Numbered from the stretch's first letter, positions 33,065 to 43,873 are shown. The stretch: DNA of 64,000 bases from Pisaster brevispinus (GCA_023634235.1 JAMKCF010000014.1:10386001-10450000), one strand, 5' to 3'. A program made the numbers and translations. Notes: a model not told the origin generated them from the sequence alone.

Positions 33065-34734
33065 ATGGCGCTTTACTTGGGCTTATCGCTTCTCGTTGTG
33101 ACGGCTCTCTGCCAGTCCGTGTCCGGGGCAACAACTCCCACCGCCTGGCCCAAAGGCACCTATGCCCTCCCCATGCCCGACGTCGGCTGCCAGAACACCC
33201 ACTTCTACTGGAGGACTGGCAGAAGATGGCACGATACTCAGGACCTACTGCCCAACAACGGGTGGTCCAACCCGCTCCATCTCAGAGGACCATACTATAA
33301 AAACAACATGCAGCAGAACTTCTGCGTGAAGACGGACTACCAGACTGCTGACACTGACCCGGAGTGGGGCAAGGGAGAGTACTGTATCTTTAAGAAGGGC
33401 AATTTTTGTCCTAATGGTAAGTTTAGTGGCGGTCTTTTTGTCAGTATTTTGTATATAAAGCAAAAATTCAATTCCAATCTTGCCAATATTCTTTGTGGAT
33501 TTTGCAATACCATTGTTGTTATATAGGCTAGTACTGCCTACCAGTATTTTTTAATGTTAGTGAGGATGTACGGAATGTAACAACGTGATCACAGTCTCCT
33601 ATGGTGGTCCTGAAGGGCATTGCACATTCCAAATAGCTGCACGCACATTATTATGCGTATAATGTTATATTCCCGAAACATTGTGTAACACTGTATACAG
33701 TTCTCAAATACTCGCGCAGATATGTTCGATTAACGAAGGTCCCTCCTGGGCCATCGTAGTCTCAAGACTTGCTGCTATACCTTGTCTTGTTTCCTGTGCA
33801 AAATGGCGATAACTAATACACATTATTATACACAAAAGTGCCCGAAGCCCGAGCCTTGGTTTCGAAAACGGCCGTCTTAGGCCTATAACTGAGCAAGTAT
33901 TGCATGTCACAATTTCCGGGAACCTTTGTACCATTATGTTAAACATCTTCCTCGGACCAAAGTGTTCGAGTAAACAGTAGGTCGAGACCTGCATGCCACA
34001 GTTTCTTGATCTAAACAAAATCGTTTTAAGATGACATTAGCGCGAGGAATGTCAAAATAAAAAAAAATGTATTATCTGCAAAAACTTGGGTGTTACAATT
34101 GACACTATGGATGTGGTCACATTATAGATACCAAACATTAATCAAAATTTACAACATAGGGTGTTAAAACAACACATTTCTGCCAACACAATTACATTGG
34201 TGTTATTTGAACACCACATGGTGTTAATTTTGATTATGCTTCGGATACCTATATGTGACAACACCCATGGTGTCAAATGTAACACTCCAGTTTTTGCAGT
34301 GTAAATAGTAGGGAGCCAGTCACACTACTGTGGGGTCCATTGTAACAAAAAATGATTCACTTTATTCTGTTTCCTTCTTCCCAGGTTTCAGTGAAGGTTG
34401 GATCAAATGGGACGACCAAAACCTCGCCAACCAGAACGACCACGGGGGCGAGCTGCCGGAGGGTGTCTACAACCACAACACTAAGATCTACTTCTGCTGC
34501 AGGAGCGACGGGGACGCGGCCACGCCCTTGGTGCTCCCCGTCGATGACCCTTTCTTTCTCTTCAGAAAGAACGGACACTGCCAAAGCGTTGAGAGAATGA
34601 TCATGTTGGAGGAGTGGTTTAGGTGGGATGGAGAGGATGACTTCATCGACCTGACCAAGTATCGGGAAGGAGAGGTCCCGGATTTGGACAGCTTTGGCGA
34701 CAACCATAAACTCATGTATTGTTACTACTACTAA
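33065..34734 (+). CDS. Secreted ApeC-domain protein, apextrin-like (two exons, 233 aa)
   Basis: Exon 1 is 33065-33416 and exon 2 is 34385-34734, joined in phase 1 with GTAAG donor and TTCTTCCCAG acceptor. Residues 1-21 are a signal peptide (MALYLGLSLLVVTALCQSVS). The rest, from W28, is a single complete ApeC domain: WPKGTYALPMPDVGC, FYWRTGRRWHDTQD, HLRGPYYKNNMQQNFC, EYCIFKKG, then GFSEGWIKWDDQNLANQ, IYFCCRSDGD, FFLFRKNGHCQ, EEWFRWDGEDDFIDLTKY and a final MYCYYY. There is no other domain, so it is the minimal secreted ApeC form. A TATA-like box at 32453-32459, a probable 5'-UTR donor at 32535/32536 and an acceptor TGTAG|CAAAT just before the ATG suggest a non-coding first exon. Binding of microbial glycans is known for some ApeC proteins; for this one it is inference. 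Confidence 0.9.
34076..34301. mobile_element. Fold-back MITE (CACTGCAAAAA family) in the ApeC intron
   Basis: Begins CTGCAAAAACTTGGGTGTTA and ends AACACTCCAGTTTTTGCAGT + G, with imperfect inversion over the whole length (ACACCATG words in both halves). The matching site in the pseudogene intron (about 29675-29690) lacks it, so it is a dated insertion or excision. Same family as 13127-13356. Confidence 0.75.
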
Positions 34735-36609
34735 TGGACCTTTAGTACACGTACTGATGACGTCACAGTTTGTTTAGAGAATAATGGAAAACCGTTAGTT
34801 TTGTGGTGTTCAACTGTCGGAAATGCAGTACCCAGTTACAACACGTAACCCTCGTGGGCGTGTCAGCCCAAGTCTTTATGTCAATGTTGGAAGGTTCCAT
34901 TTGTTACTGGCACACCATTCGAAATATTGTTTAAAATGTTATCTGTGCATTTCCCAATGACTTTTTACATCAAAGTGAAATCGTTACTTGCTCAGCTATT
35001 GTCTAAGATGATTTGAGCCTCACTTATCTTTGTTAAACTATTTATGTTTTAATTAGTGACGAGAACACTAGATAGATTTACTTATCAGAGGGTTTGATCT
35101 GGGTAGATAAAAACAAATATATCATGGTTAATGGCACATGCCTTTATCAAGGGCTACAATGCAGTAAACAAACCATGACGTCATCAGCACAGGGTTCTAT
35201 TGAAGACATACAGACCTGGAATCATAAAAACTATATGAACCATGTTTAAAATAGACGTATTTAAATTTGCCTTCATTTATTTGATTATTTACAATTTGAA
35301 TTATGTTTGCTATGAGATTTACGGTACCAAACAATTGAAAGCATTAATTTGATGCTTTTAAATTTTTGCAATCGCTCCCCCCCCCACCAACAAAAAGGGG
35401 GAAGAAGAGGTTTTGCAATATTGTTGTTCGTAAAGTCTTAATTGGTCATTCCTAAAGGAGTCTTGGCACACGATTATTTTGTTGAACCGAACAAACTCAA
35501 TGACCACAAACACAATTAGAAGACGCCGATGTTTCCAGTGACTTAATAAACAGTAATGCGTATGAATGAGACCTTTGGAATGATGAATTCGTGTTTTCTT
35601 TCAAGTTGAATGTCCGGAAAGCTCTACATCTTCACACTGCGGTGTTTAGTGTTGCCTATTAAAGCGATCCGTCGGTAGACCAACAAATGGCGCATCACGC
35701 CATGGAAATAATCATAAATAGAGCTATTTAATAAATCTAGATGGAGCACTGTATAATTATACGTACACGTATACCGCGCTGGCTCACCATGGGTTCGAAT
35801 CCCTATGGGTTAATCGCATACACATTTCTCCTTACAATTGTTGGCTGTGGGAACTGGTGCGTACCCTGTGTTGAGTCAGCACCATTTTCCTCGATGGCAA
35901 AAATTGTTTTTTTTCGGGCCGTGTCATATGGTTTTGTACGCCCTCTCGTTGTTTTATACATAACTCTGTGGCAATAATACACAATAATTGTTCAGAAAGT
36001 TACTGCTTTAAAAAAAGTAATAAAACAGTAACGTTTTTTTATACTTTCTTTCAATCTTAGGGTATAAACGAAACAAACGATGAATTATAAAAATGATTGC
36101 CAATAAAAAGAGCAGATTAAAAACCGTATAACTGTCTTAATGATTTGGCCAGGTTTAGGGTAAGTTTACTACAGAAAATTCATTGAAAAACAACAACACT
36201 CTAAAAAAAATAATTTTGTCAAAGCCCAAATCTTATACTCGGAAAATTGTGTTTGGAATCTTATCATCGATCATAGAATTTAGAGGGCGTATAAAATCAT
36301 TTGACACGACCCGACAAGAAGCATTTTACATTTTTTTTACCATTGGGAACATGGTGCCGGCCCATCGTATAACACAGGTCAAGCACCAGTTCATCACACA
36401 GCCAGCAAGTGTGGACTTGAGAACAAAAGAGGTCCTCATAACGGGTACTTGAAATACTATGTGGACTTAAACACGTCCACACAGTGTTTATTACAATGTT
36501 GAAGAACATGACTTTCCTTAAGTGTACAGAACAAAGGAATGTCCACAGAGTGACTGCAACGCAGAGCTGGCTGGGCCAGCGTGTGTGTATCCTTCCTACA
36601 GAGTTTCCT

Positions 36610-36909
36610 ACGGTGGCTCATATTCGCCAATTCCTAGAGAACCCATGTTTTATTTTACGGCGATATATCGCCGTACTATTGCGTTATATCGCCGTACTAT
36701 TGCGTTATATCGCCGTACTATTGCATTATATCGCAAAATACGGCGATATAACGCAATAGTACGGCGTTAAAACGCAATAGTACGGCGATATATCGCAATA
36801 GTACGGCGATATAACGCAATAGTACGGCGATATAACGCAATAGTACGGCGATATAACGCCGTAAATAAAACATGGGTTCTCTAAGAAATTGGCGAATATG
36901 AGCCACCGT
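36610..36909. mobile_element. 300-bp fold-back element with 8-bp target duplication and internal 21-bp repeats
   Basis: The flanking direct repeat AGTTTCCT is at 36602-36609 and 36910-36917. Terminal inverted repeats of about 50 bp start ACGGTGGCTCATATTCGCC and include AGAACCCATGTTTTATTT. Between them is an array of a 21-bp unit (GGCGATATAACGCAATAGTAC): about three units in one orientation (36660-36730), then about five in the opposite one (36738-36860). The whole element is thus one long palindrome. An 8-bp target duplication is typical of hAT-type transposons (P and Merlin are alternatives). No transposase. Confidence 0.85.
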
Positions 36910-37488
36910 AGTTTCCTGTAGTTCTATTATGCTGCTCTTCAGGCCTGATAGAGAGCTTGGGGGCTCCGTCGTCGTTTGCGCTTGATACGTGTTGGGATCG
37001 GGGATATTGACACAACCAGGAACAGCTGGCATGAGCCTCGGACACATGTCAAATCCATCACGTCGACAGAAAATTTTCAAGATAAGTTCAAACTCACTCA
37101 CTCCGTTCACTTAAACATAAAATAATAACTAACCGCATTGACCTAGTATGCGGCAATCTTGAACGCTGCGACTGACAGCCTGTTTCAAATTGACACTTTT
37201 ATCTTTCAATCAAGATTATTCCTAACGTCACCACGGAAAGGGAAAACCAGGTCAAAATCAGCTATCAATTTTAGTTAATCAATAGTCATTTATTGATAAC
37301 TAGACGTCCATTACCAAGGCATGCATATTTATAAAAACAATTGGTTTGATAACCATAATGGCGATATTATATATAATTAATTGGATACAGTGTTCATTCT
37401 CATTATGACTAGGTGGCTAGCTGGTTAACGGGTGCGTTCATTGAGATACATCAATGTACAGGTACGTGTGTAATACTATTAATGATAA

Positions 37489-37845
37489 TAATAATGGCTT
37501 CTTATACAGCGTTCATATCCGTCACTCAGTGACGCTCAAGGCGCTTCAACATTAAGTATATTCCTGCAAGGTATGTGGGGCTTCGTTTGAAGTAAGAGAC
37601 CTACTACTTTACGTAGCACCATGTAATGCTTTACAAGGTGCTGTGGCGCATTATGCAGCCAATCAAACCAGGAACACCGGGGCGAACCCCTTCTCTTTTC
37701 GATAAGTGCACTGGGTTCTTTTACGTGCGTTAGTGTCTTGCTTAAGGACACAAGTGTCACGACCGGGACTCGAACCCACACTCTGCTGAGTCGGAAACAC
37801 CAGAGCTTGAGTCCGGTGCTCTTATCCGCTAGGCCACGACACGCC
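37489..37845 (-). mobile_element. tRNA-derived SINE with LINE-type 3' tail
   Basis: The minus strand from 37845 opens GGCGTGTCGTGGCCTAGCGG (A box) with GGGTTCGAGTCCCGG (B box, about 37760-37775). Its anticodon-loop CTCAAGC and long variable arm suggest a type II tRNA (Leu-like) source. A body follows with a CAAGACACTAACG word, and the tail is GCGCCTTGAGCGTCACTGAG, TGACGG, then TATAAGAAGCCATTATTATT. The tail matches the LINE end at 16777-16850. Full length by structure. Confidence 0.8.
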
Positions 37846-38405
37846 ATTAGACTTTTGGCATGAAATTAATGTCACACTAAGTGATTTGTTTGAGTCGTGG
37901 AATAGTAGGCTTAAATACTCCATAGTTGTACATTAACATTAAATTAAACTGGTTTAGTGCTAATACTTACTGTGATTGTTGGGGCTTCCCAACCATCCGG
38001 GATCATTATTGACCAACATGGAACCAAAAAATACGTTCGGGTGCATTACATTGCTACAATTTACAATGGTTGCCGAATCTCCAACTTAAGGTAAGGAACC
38101 AAACGATCACCGGTAAAGCATTCGACCCTAAATGGACGAATAAAAGAGCCGCGGTGACCTGCACAAACGCCTTTGGGCGACACAGCACGAGGGTGTGTGC
38201 ACGTGCTCAATAGGTCTTATACTGTACTGCGAAACGTATTCAATTTACGTATTCAATTATACTTAAACTGGGGAGATTTGGTACATAATCAATTAGTTAA
38301 AATAAAGTTATTACATCACAATACCATAGACTGCCCAAATGATTTCTTTAGAAGGGTTAAACGTGTGTTTAATTATGTAACTTGTTTATTGCATCAAACA
38401 GCATA

Positions 38406-40540
38406 ATGCAGGTTCGTCTTGGTATATACTTGGCCGTTGTCGCCTGGATTTGCTTCCTGGTGTCGGGTCAGACAACAGAGCTGTACAAGACGACCCCGGG
38501 AACATTCCCAACAAAAGTTCCACCGAGTACCCCTGGCAAGCTCCCAACAAAAGTCCCTCCAACGACCCCAGGCACAACTTCCACAGAAGTTCCCCCGACA
38601 ACCCCGGGGAAAATTCCAACAGAAGCTCCCCTGACAACCTTTGGGTTACTAACAACTAAAGTTACCCCGACGACTCCCGCAAAGCTCCTCACCGAGGCTC
38701 CCCCGACGACTCCTAAGAAACTCCCCACGGAGGCTCCCCCAACAACACCCCATAAACTCCCTACTGAAGCTCTCCTAACGACTCCTCACAAACCCCCAAC
38801 GGAGGCGCCCCCAACGACTCCCCATAAACTCCCTACTAAAGCTCTCCTAACGACTCCTCACAAACCCCCAACGGAGGCGCCCCCAACGACACCCCATAAA
38901 CTCCCTACTGAAGCTCCCCCTACGACCCCCCACAAACTAACCACAGAGCCTCCTGCGACGACTCCTAAGAAACTCCCCACGGAGGCTCCCCCGACGACTC
39001 CCGAAAAACCACCCACAGAGGCTCCACCCACCACGCCGTCCAAACCTCACATTGCTTGGCCCAAAGGAACCTACGCTCTACCTACCCCAGAGACTCTATG
39101 CCAGTACAAACACTACTACTGGAAGACCGGCTGGAGGTACCACGACACACAAGACGCGATACCAAACAACCAATGGTCGACCCCCCTGCACCTTCTCGGT
39201 CCGTACTATCACAATAACATGCAGCAAAACTTCTGCGTGAAGACGGATTACCAGACGTCCGAGCACGACCCTGAGTGGGAAAAGGGAAACTACTGCATCA
39301 TGAAGAAAGGGGACTCCTGTCCTGAAGGTGAGAATGTTACACAATCCTAGCCCCGTGACGTATCAACTGAAAGCCACGCCTACTTCACACAACCTGTAGC
39401 GTAGAATACTCATTCTCCAACCCCTGCCTGTTTGGGTATTTGGAACCCTCACTTCCACCATAAGAGTCAGGACTCTCCCGCTGCGCCAATGTGAAACGAA
39501 ATTTTTGGATGCGCATTTTCACAAAAAACAAACATTTTTCAGCTTCATAATTCTCCTTTCTTTTAAATACGGGTCCAAATTCCAAACAGCTGTCATTTCT
39601 CAATAGAATAAACGTTCATTGAAATGTTTTATTGACCTAATTCACCTGACGTCATCGTCACGATAAGCTTGGCTGCGCCATTTTGGGAGTCAATGTCCCT
39701 TTGTGTTATACAGTGTATACGTGCAAATAATCATAACGACGCTGCGTTTACACACATACCTGTTGACTTTCAAAAATGGCGAGCGTGTCACAGTTACCGC
39801 GGTTGACGTGCGTTCAATGTGGGACTTGAATCGTAGCACACCTCAACTTGACTTTTGATTTTTCTCTCCACTAAACTCGAAATCATTGTAAACGCCTCTT
39901 GTTTTGTTTTCTGCACAAAATCCGGCCAGTGGACTAGTTTCATTAACGGAAGTAATAAGTTAATCAAAGATGAGAAAATGAGGAACCTAAACTAATGAAA
40001 ATTGAAAGATAAGCAATTGCAGACTTTGGAACACTGGGTGGCAGCAGACTTACCAGGTAGATTCCTAGCGCTTACGCAGTTACGCGCGAGAACAATGGAT
40101 TTACCTGGTAATTCTGCTGCCGCCGTCTAAACGTCCCAAAAGTTCCTCATTGGAAACTAGTCATTCAACATTTGTCCATTTTCTAAACAGGCTTCGACCA
40201 AGGCTGGATCAAATGGGACGACCAGAATCTCTTCAATAAAAACAAACACGGGGGCGTGATGCCTGAGGGCGTTTACGACCACAACACGAAGATCTACTAC
40301 TGCTGCAGGGAGGACGGTAACGCGGCCACGCCCATAGTTCTTCCTTCTGAAGAACCGTTCTTTCTGTTCCGAAAGCGCGGCAAATGCCAGCGCGTGTTAG
40401 ACATGACGGTGAACGAAGAGTGGTTCAAGTGGGACGGGGAGGACGACCTCATAGACTGGACCAAGTACCGCTGGGGATCCGTCCCGGACCTTGACAGCAA
40501 AGGGGACAATCATAAAATGATGTATTGTTATTATAGCTAA
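38406..40540 (+). CDS. Secreted ApeC protein with Thr/Pro-rich mucin-like stalk (two exons, 423 aa)
   Basis: Exon 1 is 38406-39327 and exon 2 is 40191-40540, joined in phase 1 (GAAG|GTGAGA donor, TTCTAAACAG acceptor). Residues 1-21 are a signal peptide (LGIYLAVVAWICFLVSG). Residues 30-209 are 15 tandem 12-residue units of the TPHKLPTEAPPT type, with Thr and Pro at nearly every second position, a likely O-glycosylated rigid stalk. Residues 218-423 are a complete ApeC domain (WPKGTYALPTPETLC, YYWKTGWRYHDTQD, NNMQQNFCVKTDYQT, then GFDQGWIKWDDQNL, VYDHNTKIYYCCRED, EEWFKWDGEDDLIDW, final MYCYYS). The AG just before CATAATG at 38401-38408 looks like a 5'-UTR intron acceptor, as in the 233-aa gene. 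AATAAA is at 40654-40659. It may act as a multivalent or mucus-anchored recognition protein; this is inference. Confidence 0.9.
38493..39032 (+). repeat. Coding 36-bp minisatellite (15 units)
   Basis: Encodes the stalk of the ApeC gene above. Units in the first third are diverged (TPGTTSTEVPPT, TFGLLTTKVTPT). Units 8-11 form two nearly identical 72-bp double units starting CATAAACTCC at 38751 and 38823; the next CATAAACTCC, at 38895, begins a diverged unit. Reading frame is kept throughout. Confidence 0.9.
39632..39810. repeat. Dispersed repeat in the ApeC intron (GGGAGTCAATGTCC family)
   Basis: Starts TTGACCTAATTCACCTGACG, includes GCCATTTTGGGAGTCAATGT and TGGCGAGCGTG. Related blocks are at 58142-58320 (intron 4 of the METTL27-like gene) and 23130-23240 (intron 3 of the MACPF-ApeC gene). 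Confidence 0.5.
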
Positions 40541-41270
40541 GCATTTATTGTAATTGCTATCATGGAAACCAATACATGATGTCGTCCTTTCGGACTGTCA
40601 TTCGCACGCCACAGGAGTGAGCGATAAAGCTGGTACGGACATTACAATTTTTAAATAAATGCTATTATTATACCGCACATCTAGATCCTTGGTATTTGAT
40701 TGGTGGAACACTCGCGTCACGTGTCGTACTTTATTTTGTTCATGTGTTTACTTATTTTGATAACTATAGAACGCTTGGGGCACATCACAGCGACGCTTTG
40801 TACACAGCATAGTGTTTCCAAAATATTCGTCACCGCCCGTTCGTTCCAACAAAGCAAGGCTGGACAAGGTGGACAAGGCTGGTGATCGTCATTGTTTAGA
40901 AAGGGTTTTTAGAATTTTCACAGTGTGGGCCGGAGAGATGATTTTTTTTTTCAAAGATTTTTTTTCTTCAAATGACAAGGATTTATGCGTGAGTTATTAA
41001 TTAAAACCCTGGGGAACCCCGCGTGACACATATGTCACATTTGAAGAAAAAAAATAAAAATATGAAAATGGGGAAAAAATAAGTCTTACACCCACTAAGC
41101 CCCACTGTGTGACACCCATGTAACATAAATAGCGCCCTCTGCCGTCATACCTCAACCATTTTGCAGCCATAGCCTTAACCATTTGCTTAATCTCCTCTAT
41201 TACAACACTCACCCCTTATTATTATTTAAAAAAACCTCTAAGTTTGAACACTGTTTTTTCCCCGTTCATT

Positions 41271-41384
41271 GTCGCAGAATATAAGCCTTTCCATTCGGTG
41301 AAATTTGTCTTTTCCATTTCACGCGACTTCTCCTCTCTTGAAATGGAACTGTCCAGATTTCACCTCGTGATTATATTCTGCGAC
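41271..41384. mobile_element. Small inverted-repeat element (GTCGCAGAATATAA ends)
   Basis: GTCGCAGAATATAA at 41271 is mirrored by TTATATTCTGCGAC ending 41384, with a second inner inverted pair (GAAATTTGTC ... GTCCAGATTTC). ATT flanks both sides. 114 bp, no ORF. Confidence 0.5.
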
Positions 41385-41828
41385 ATTGCACTCATCAGGT
41401 TTATTTTAAATATAATATTGCACTATAAACAAACTGGGGGAAGAGAGAGGTGCATTCGTCCTTATTTCCTACATGGATTAACTTTCTAAACCCAAGTGAG
41501 TGGAATATTAATTTTAAACACGCAGAATCAATAAGCTAAATAATTTTTTAGAGAATGCAGACTCTCGTGGGAAAGATGTGCAGGGGCGAAGCAGACGTTC
41601 GCTTAAAAACCCGAGACAAGATTCCAGGTCGGTGATCGTGGTTTTGTCTACCCAGTACCAGCCAGATAGCCAATCAAGTATTGCCTGAAACAGCGCCCTC
41701 TTGTGGATTATCCCCGACATTACGCTTAGTTCACGAGATGAAGCTGTTTTTATGCGTTTTTCTTTTCTTTTTGCATGACTGATGAAGAAAAATAATGGCA
41801 ATTCCCACAACCCCGACAATATACAGTA

Positions 41829-41893
41829 TAGTCCGGTGGCTTAATCCAGTGTGTCACTATTTTACCAAAAATTTGCCCTAAGCCACCGGACTA
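41829..41893. mobile_element. 65-bp micro-palindrome with 15-bp perfect ends and GTA duplication
   Basis: TAGTCCGGTGGCTTA at 41829 and TAAGCCACCGGACTA ending 41893 are perfect inverted repeats separated by 35 bp. GTA flanks both sides (41826-41828 and 41894-41896). Confidence 0.6.
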
Positions 41894-41899
41894 GTATGC

Positions 41900-43255
41900 A
41901 TCCAATGACAAAAGCAGATACAAAAATTGCGTCACGGACCAAAGAGCACAAACAAACACCGAGTTGTTTGTACTTCTGCTGTGACTAAATAAGCCGTTAA
42001 ACGGTATGTCATATTTATAGTCGAGGGTGATTGTAAACAAGTTTACGAGGGGACCGTATAGCTCGAAGTAGCGGGGAGTGCGCAACAGACATTTCAGACA
42101 ATCTGCGAAAGTTTTATAAAAGTAAGTATGTTCAACTTGTTATTCTTAATAAATACCATAACACGCGAGGACATTGACAGGAAAACCGGTTAAAGTCAAA
42201 CCTACTACAAACTGTAGTAACTCTTGTCATACAAGCACATATTACGTAATTCGTAATATAATCGACCACATTTTGGGGGATTTTAAAACCCTTTCCTCAC
42301 CATAGGCGATTTTAGTCGACTGCACTCATACCCCCTCTTCCTTACCATTGGTGACTTTAGTCGACCAAGCTTACACACACAAAAACACTCAAGCCTGAGC
42401 ACAAAGGCTATTTGTGATGAAGCTGTAGTTTTGTCCATGTTCACCCTCCATACCCAAGCTTACCATCAGTGGAAAGAGAGAGATCGGATCTTTGCAATGG
42501 TGGTAAAATAATATAAGGTTGCTATTATACAATCTCTTTAAATTTGAGTTGAAAGATCCGAAATGCCAAACACCTACGGAGCGCTATATAGTTGTGTACA
42601 AAAAGTGTTTGAGATTACAGATAGCACTGACGAAAGAAAGACCAAGAACTTCGACATTTATTGACCAATCTCAATGAGTTTTAGATTATATGAAAGGGAA
42701 TTTAATAAGGAAGAACTTTGTTATTACTTATATGCTGTAAAACAATAGGTTCAAAAGAGATGATGGAATTTGTAAAAATGGCCTTTGAAGGAAAGCTTTC
42801 CGTTTTGTAAGAATGTGTGCTTCACGCTTGAGTGGTCAAACTATATTCGGTCACCAGTGGTTGTTTATGTCCAAACAATACGGTAAAGAAAGGGTTGTTA
42901 AAGACTCTTTAACCTTAGCTTGCGAAACCGGACCAGTCAGCAACTGGCTGATTAAACATTTTTTTAAATAACTCTGCACGTGAATTTAGTTGTAATCCCA
43001 TTTTCCTGGACTTCTAAGAGAATACGCTTGAGAAACATAAATTAAAGTTTGAGTGGCCAGAGCAAGGGTGTTTCCTGGTACATTGTTTAGAACTTCCGCT
43101 GGTGGGCTGGACTCAAGTGATTTCCCCCATTGACTTCTACACAAAACAAGCCTTTAGTCTTGGGGTAAATGAACTTCCCCGTTCAGTCTTTTGTTGGCAG
43201 ACATTACAGACTTGGTTGACAGGTTTAAGTGTCTTTATGAGTGAGTTGTAGACTA
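41900..43255. other. Intergenic, no gene recognised
   Basis: AT-rich sequence. A short repeated phrase around GGCGATTTTAGTCGAC (42305) and GGTGACTTTAGTCGACC (42350) is the only internal structure noticed. Confidence 0.45.
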
Positions 43256-43259
43256 CTCT

Positions 43260-43873
43260 GGTCCGCGTGCGCGTGATTTCACATTCACTGCCTTATGGAG
43301 ACCATGAACAAAACAGAAAAGGGAACACAAAGGGTCTCCATGGGGAAATTCTAAAGGAAAGAACAAAAGATGTCTCCACAGGGATGCAAAACATAGAATG
43401 TGGGTGTGTGTGTATGCGTGGACACACGGAAGGGCATTTGTGGAGTCCTCACAACAATGGAACAATGGACCCCACAAGGTAATTTCAATAGGAACAATTG
43501 GGCCCCACAAGGGAATTCTTTAGAAAAGGGAATAATAAAACAACAATAGCAGTACCCCACAAACCGGATCCGTACGGCTGTGGGTGTGTGTGGGTGAGCG
43601 TGTCTACCCGTTGAAACCGAGGCCTTTAACAAAAGAGATCCGGGTGTTTGACAGAGAGAGGACGTCCTCGCTTCGCTTTCCTGTACAAAACCAATGGGGG
43701 AATAAAGGAAAATAAAGTCCAAACAATGGGAGAACGAAGAAAAGTCCTCGATTTGCGGGATTCACAAACATGCGGGTAGGTATACTCATTCAAACCGGCC
43801 GGACCTATAACAAAGGGACAATAGGTCCATGGTTGCTAACACAAAGGAAAACATTGTGGTCCACGGTTGCTAT
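43260..43873 (+). repeat. GT-rich complex repeat, diverged relative of the tandem unit to its right
   Basis: Matches 44510-45110 in order of words: CTTTATGGAGACC, AAACAGAAAGG, GGTCTC, ATTCTAAAG, then an almost unchanged block AACAATGGAACAATGGACCC through CCACAAACCGGATCCGTA (43453-43578). Flanking text is much more diverged than this block. Repeated phrases such as ACAAAGGGACAATAGGTCC and GTGTGTGTG suggest an old array of 60-100 bp units. Confidence 0.65.

Larger units (their letters stand above)
31560..36130 (+). repeat. Segmental duplication, unit 2 (carries the intact 233-aa ApeC gene)
   Basis: Second unit of the tandem pair described at 27940-31450. It is longer because it contains a 5'-UTR intron, the first ApeC exon, a MITE (34076-34301) and about 320 bp of extra sequence in the 3' flank (about 34830-35155) that are all absent from unit 1. 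Confidence 0.8.

Noticed and set aside
29758..34707. Minus-strand 116-codon frames over the ApeC 3' exons
   Set aside because: Antisense shadows; they end at exon borders and mirror the ApeC reading frame.
37760..37845. Functional tRNA-Leu gene
   Set aside because: A and B boxes are present, but the sequence continues into a SINE body with a LINE-type tail and the cloverleaf is imperfect.
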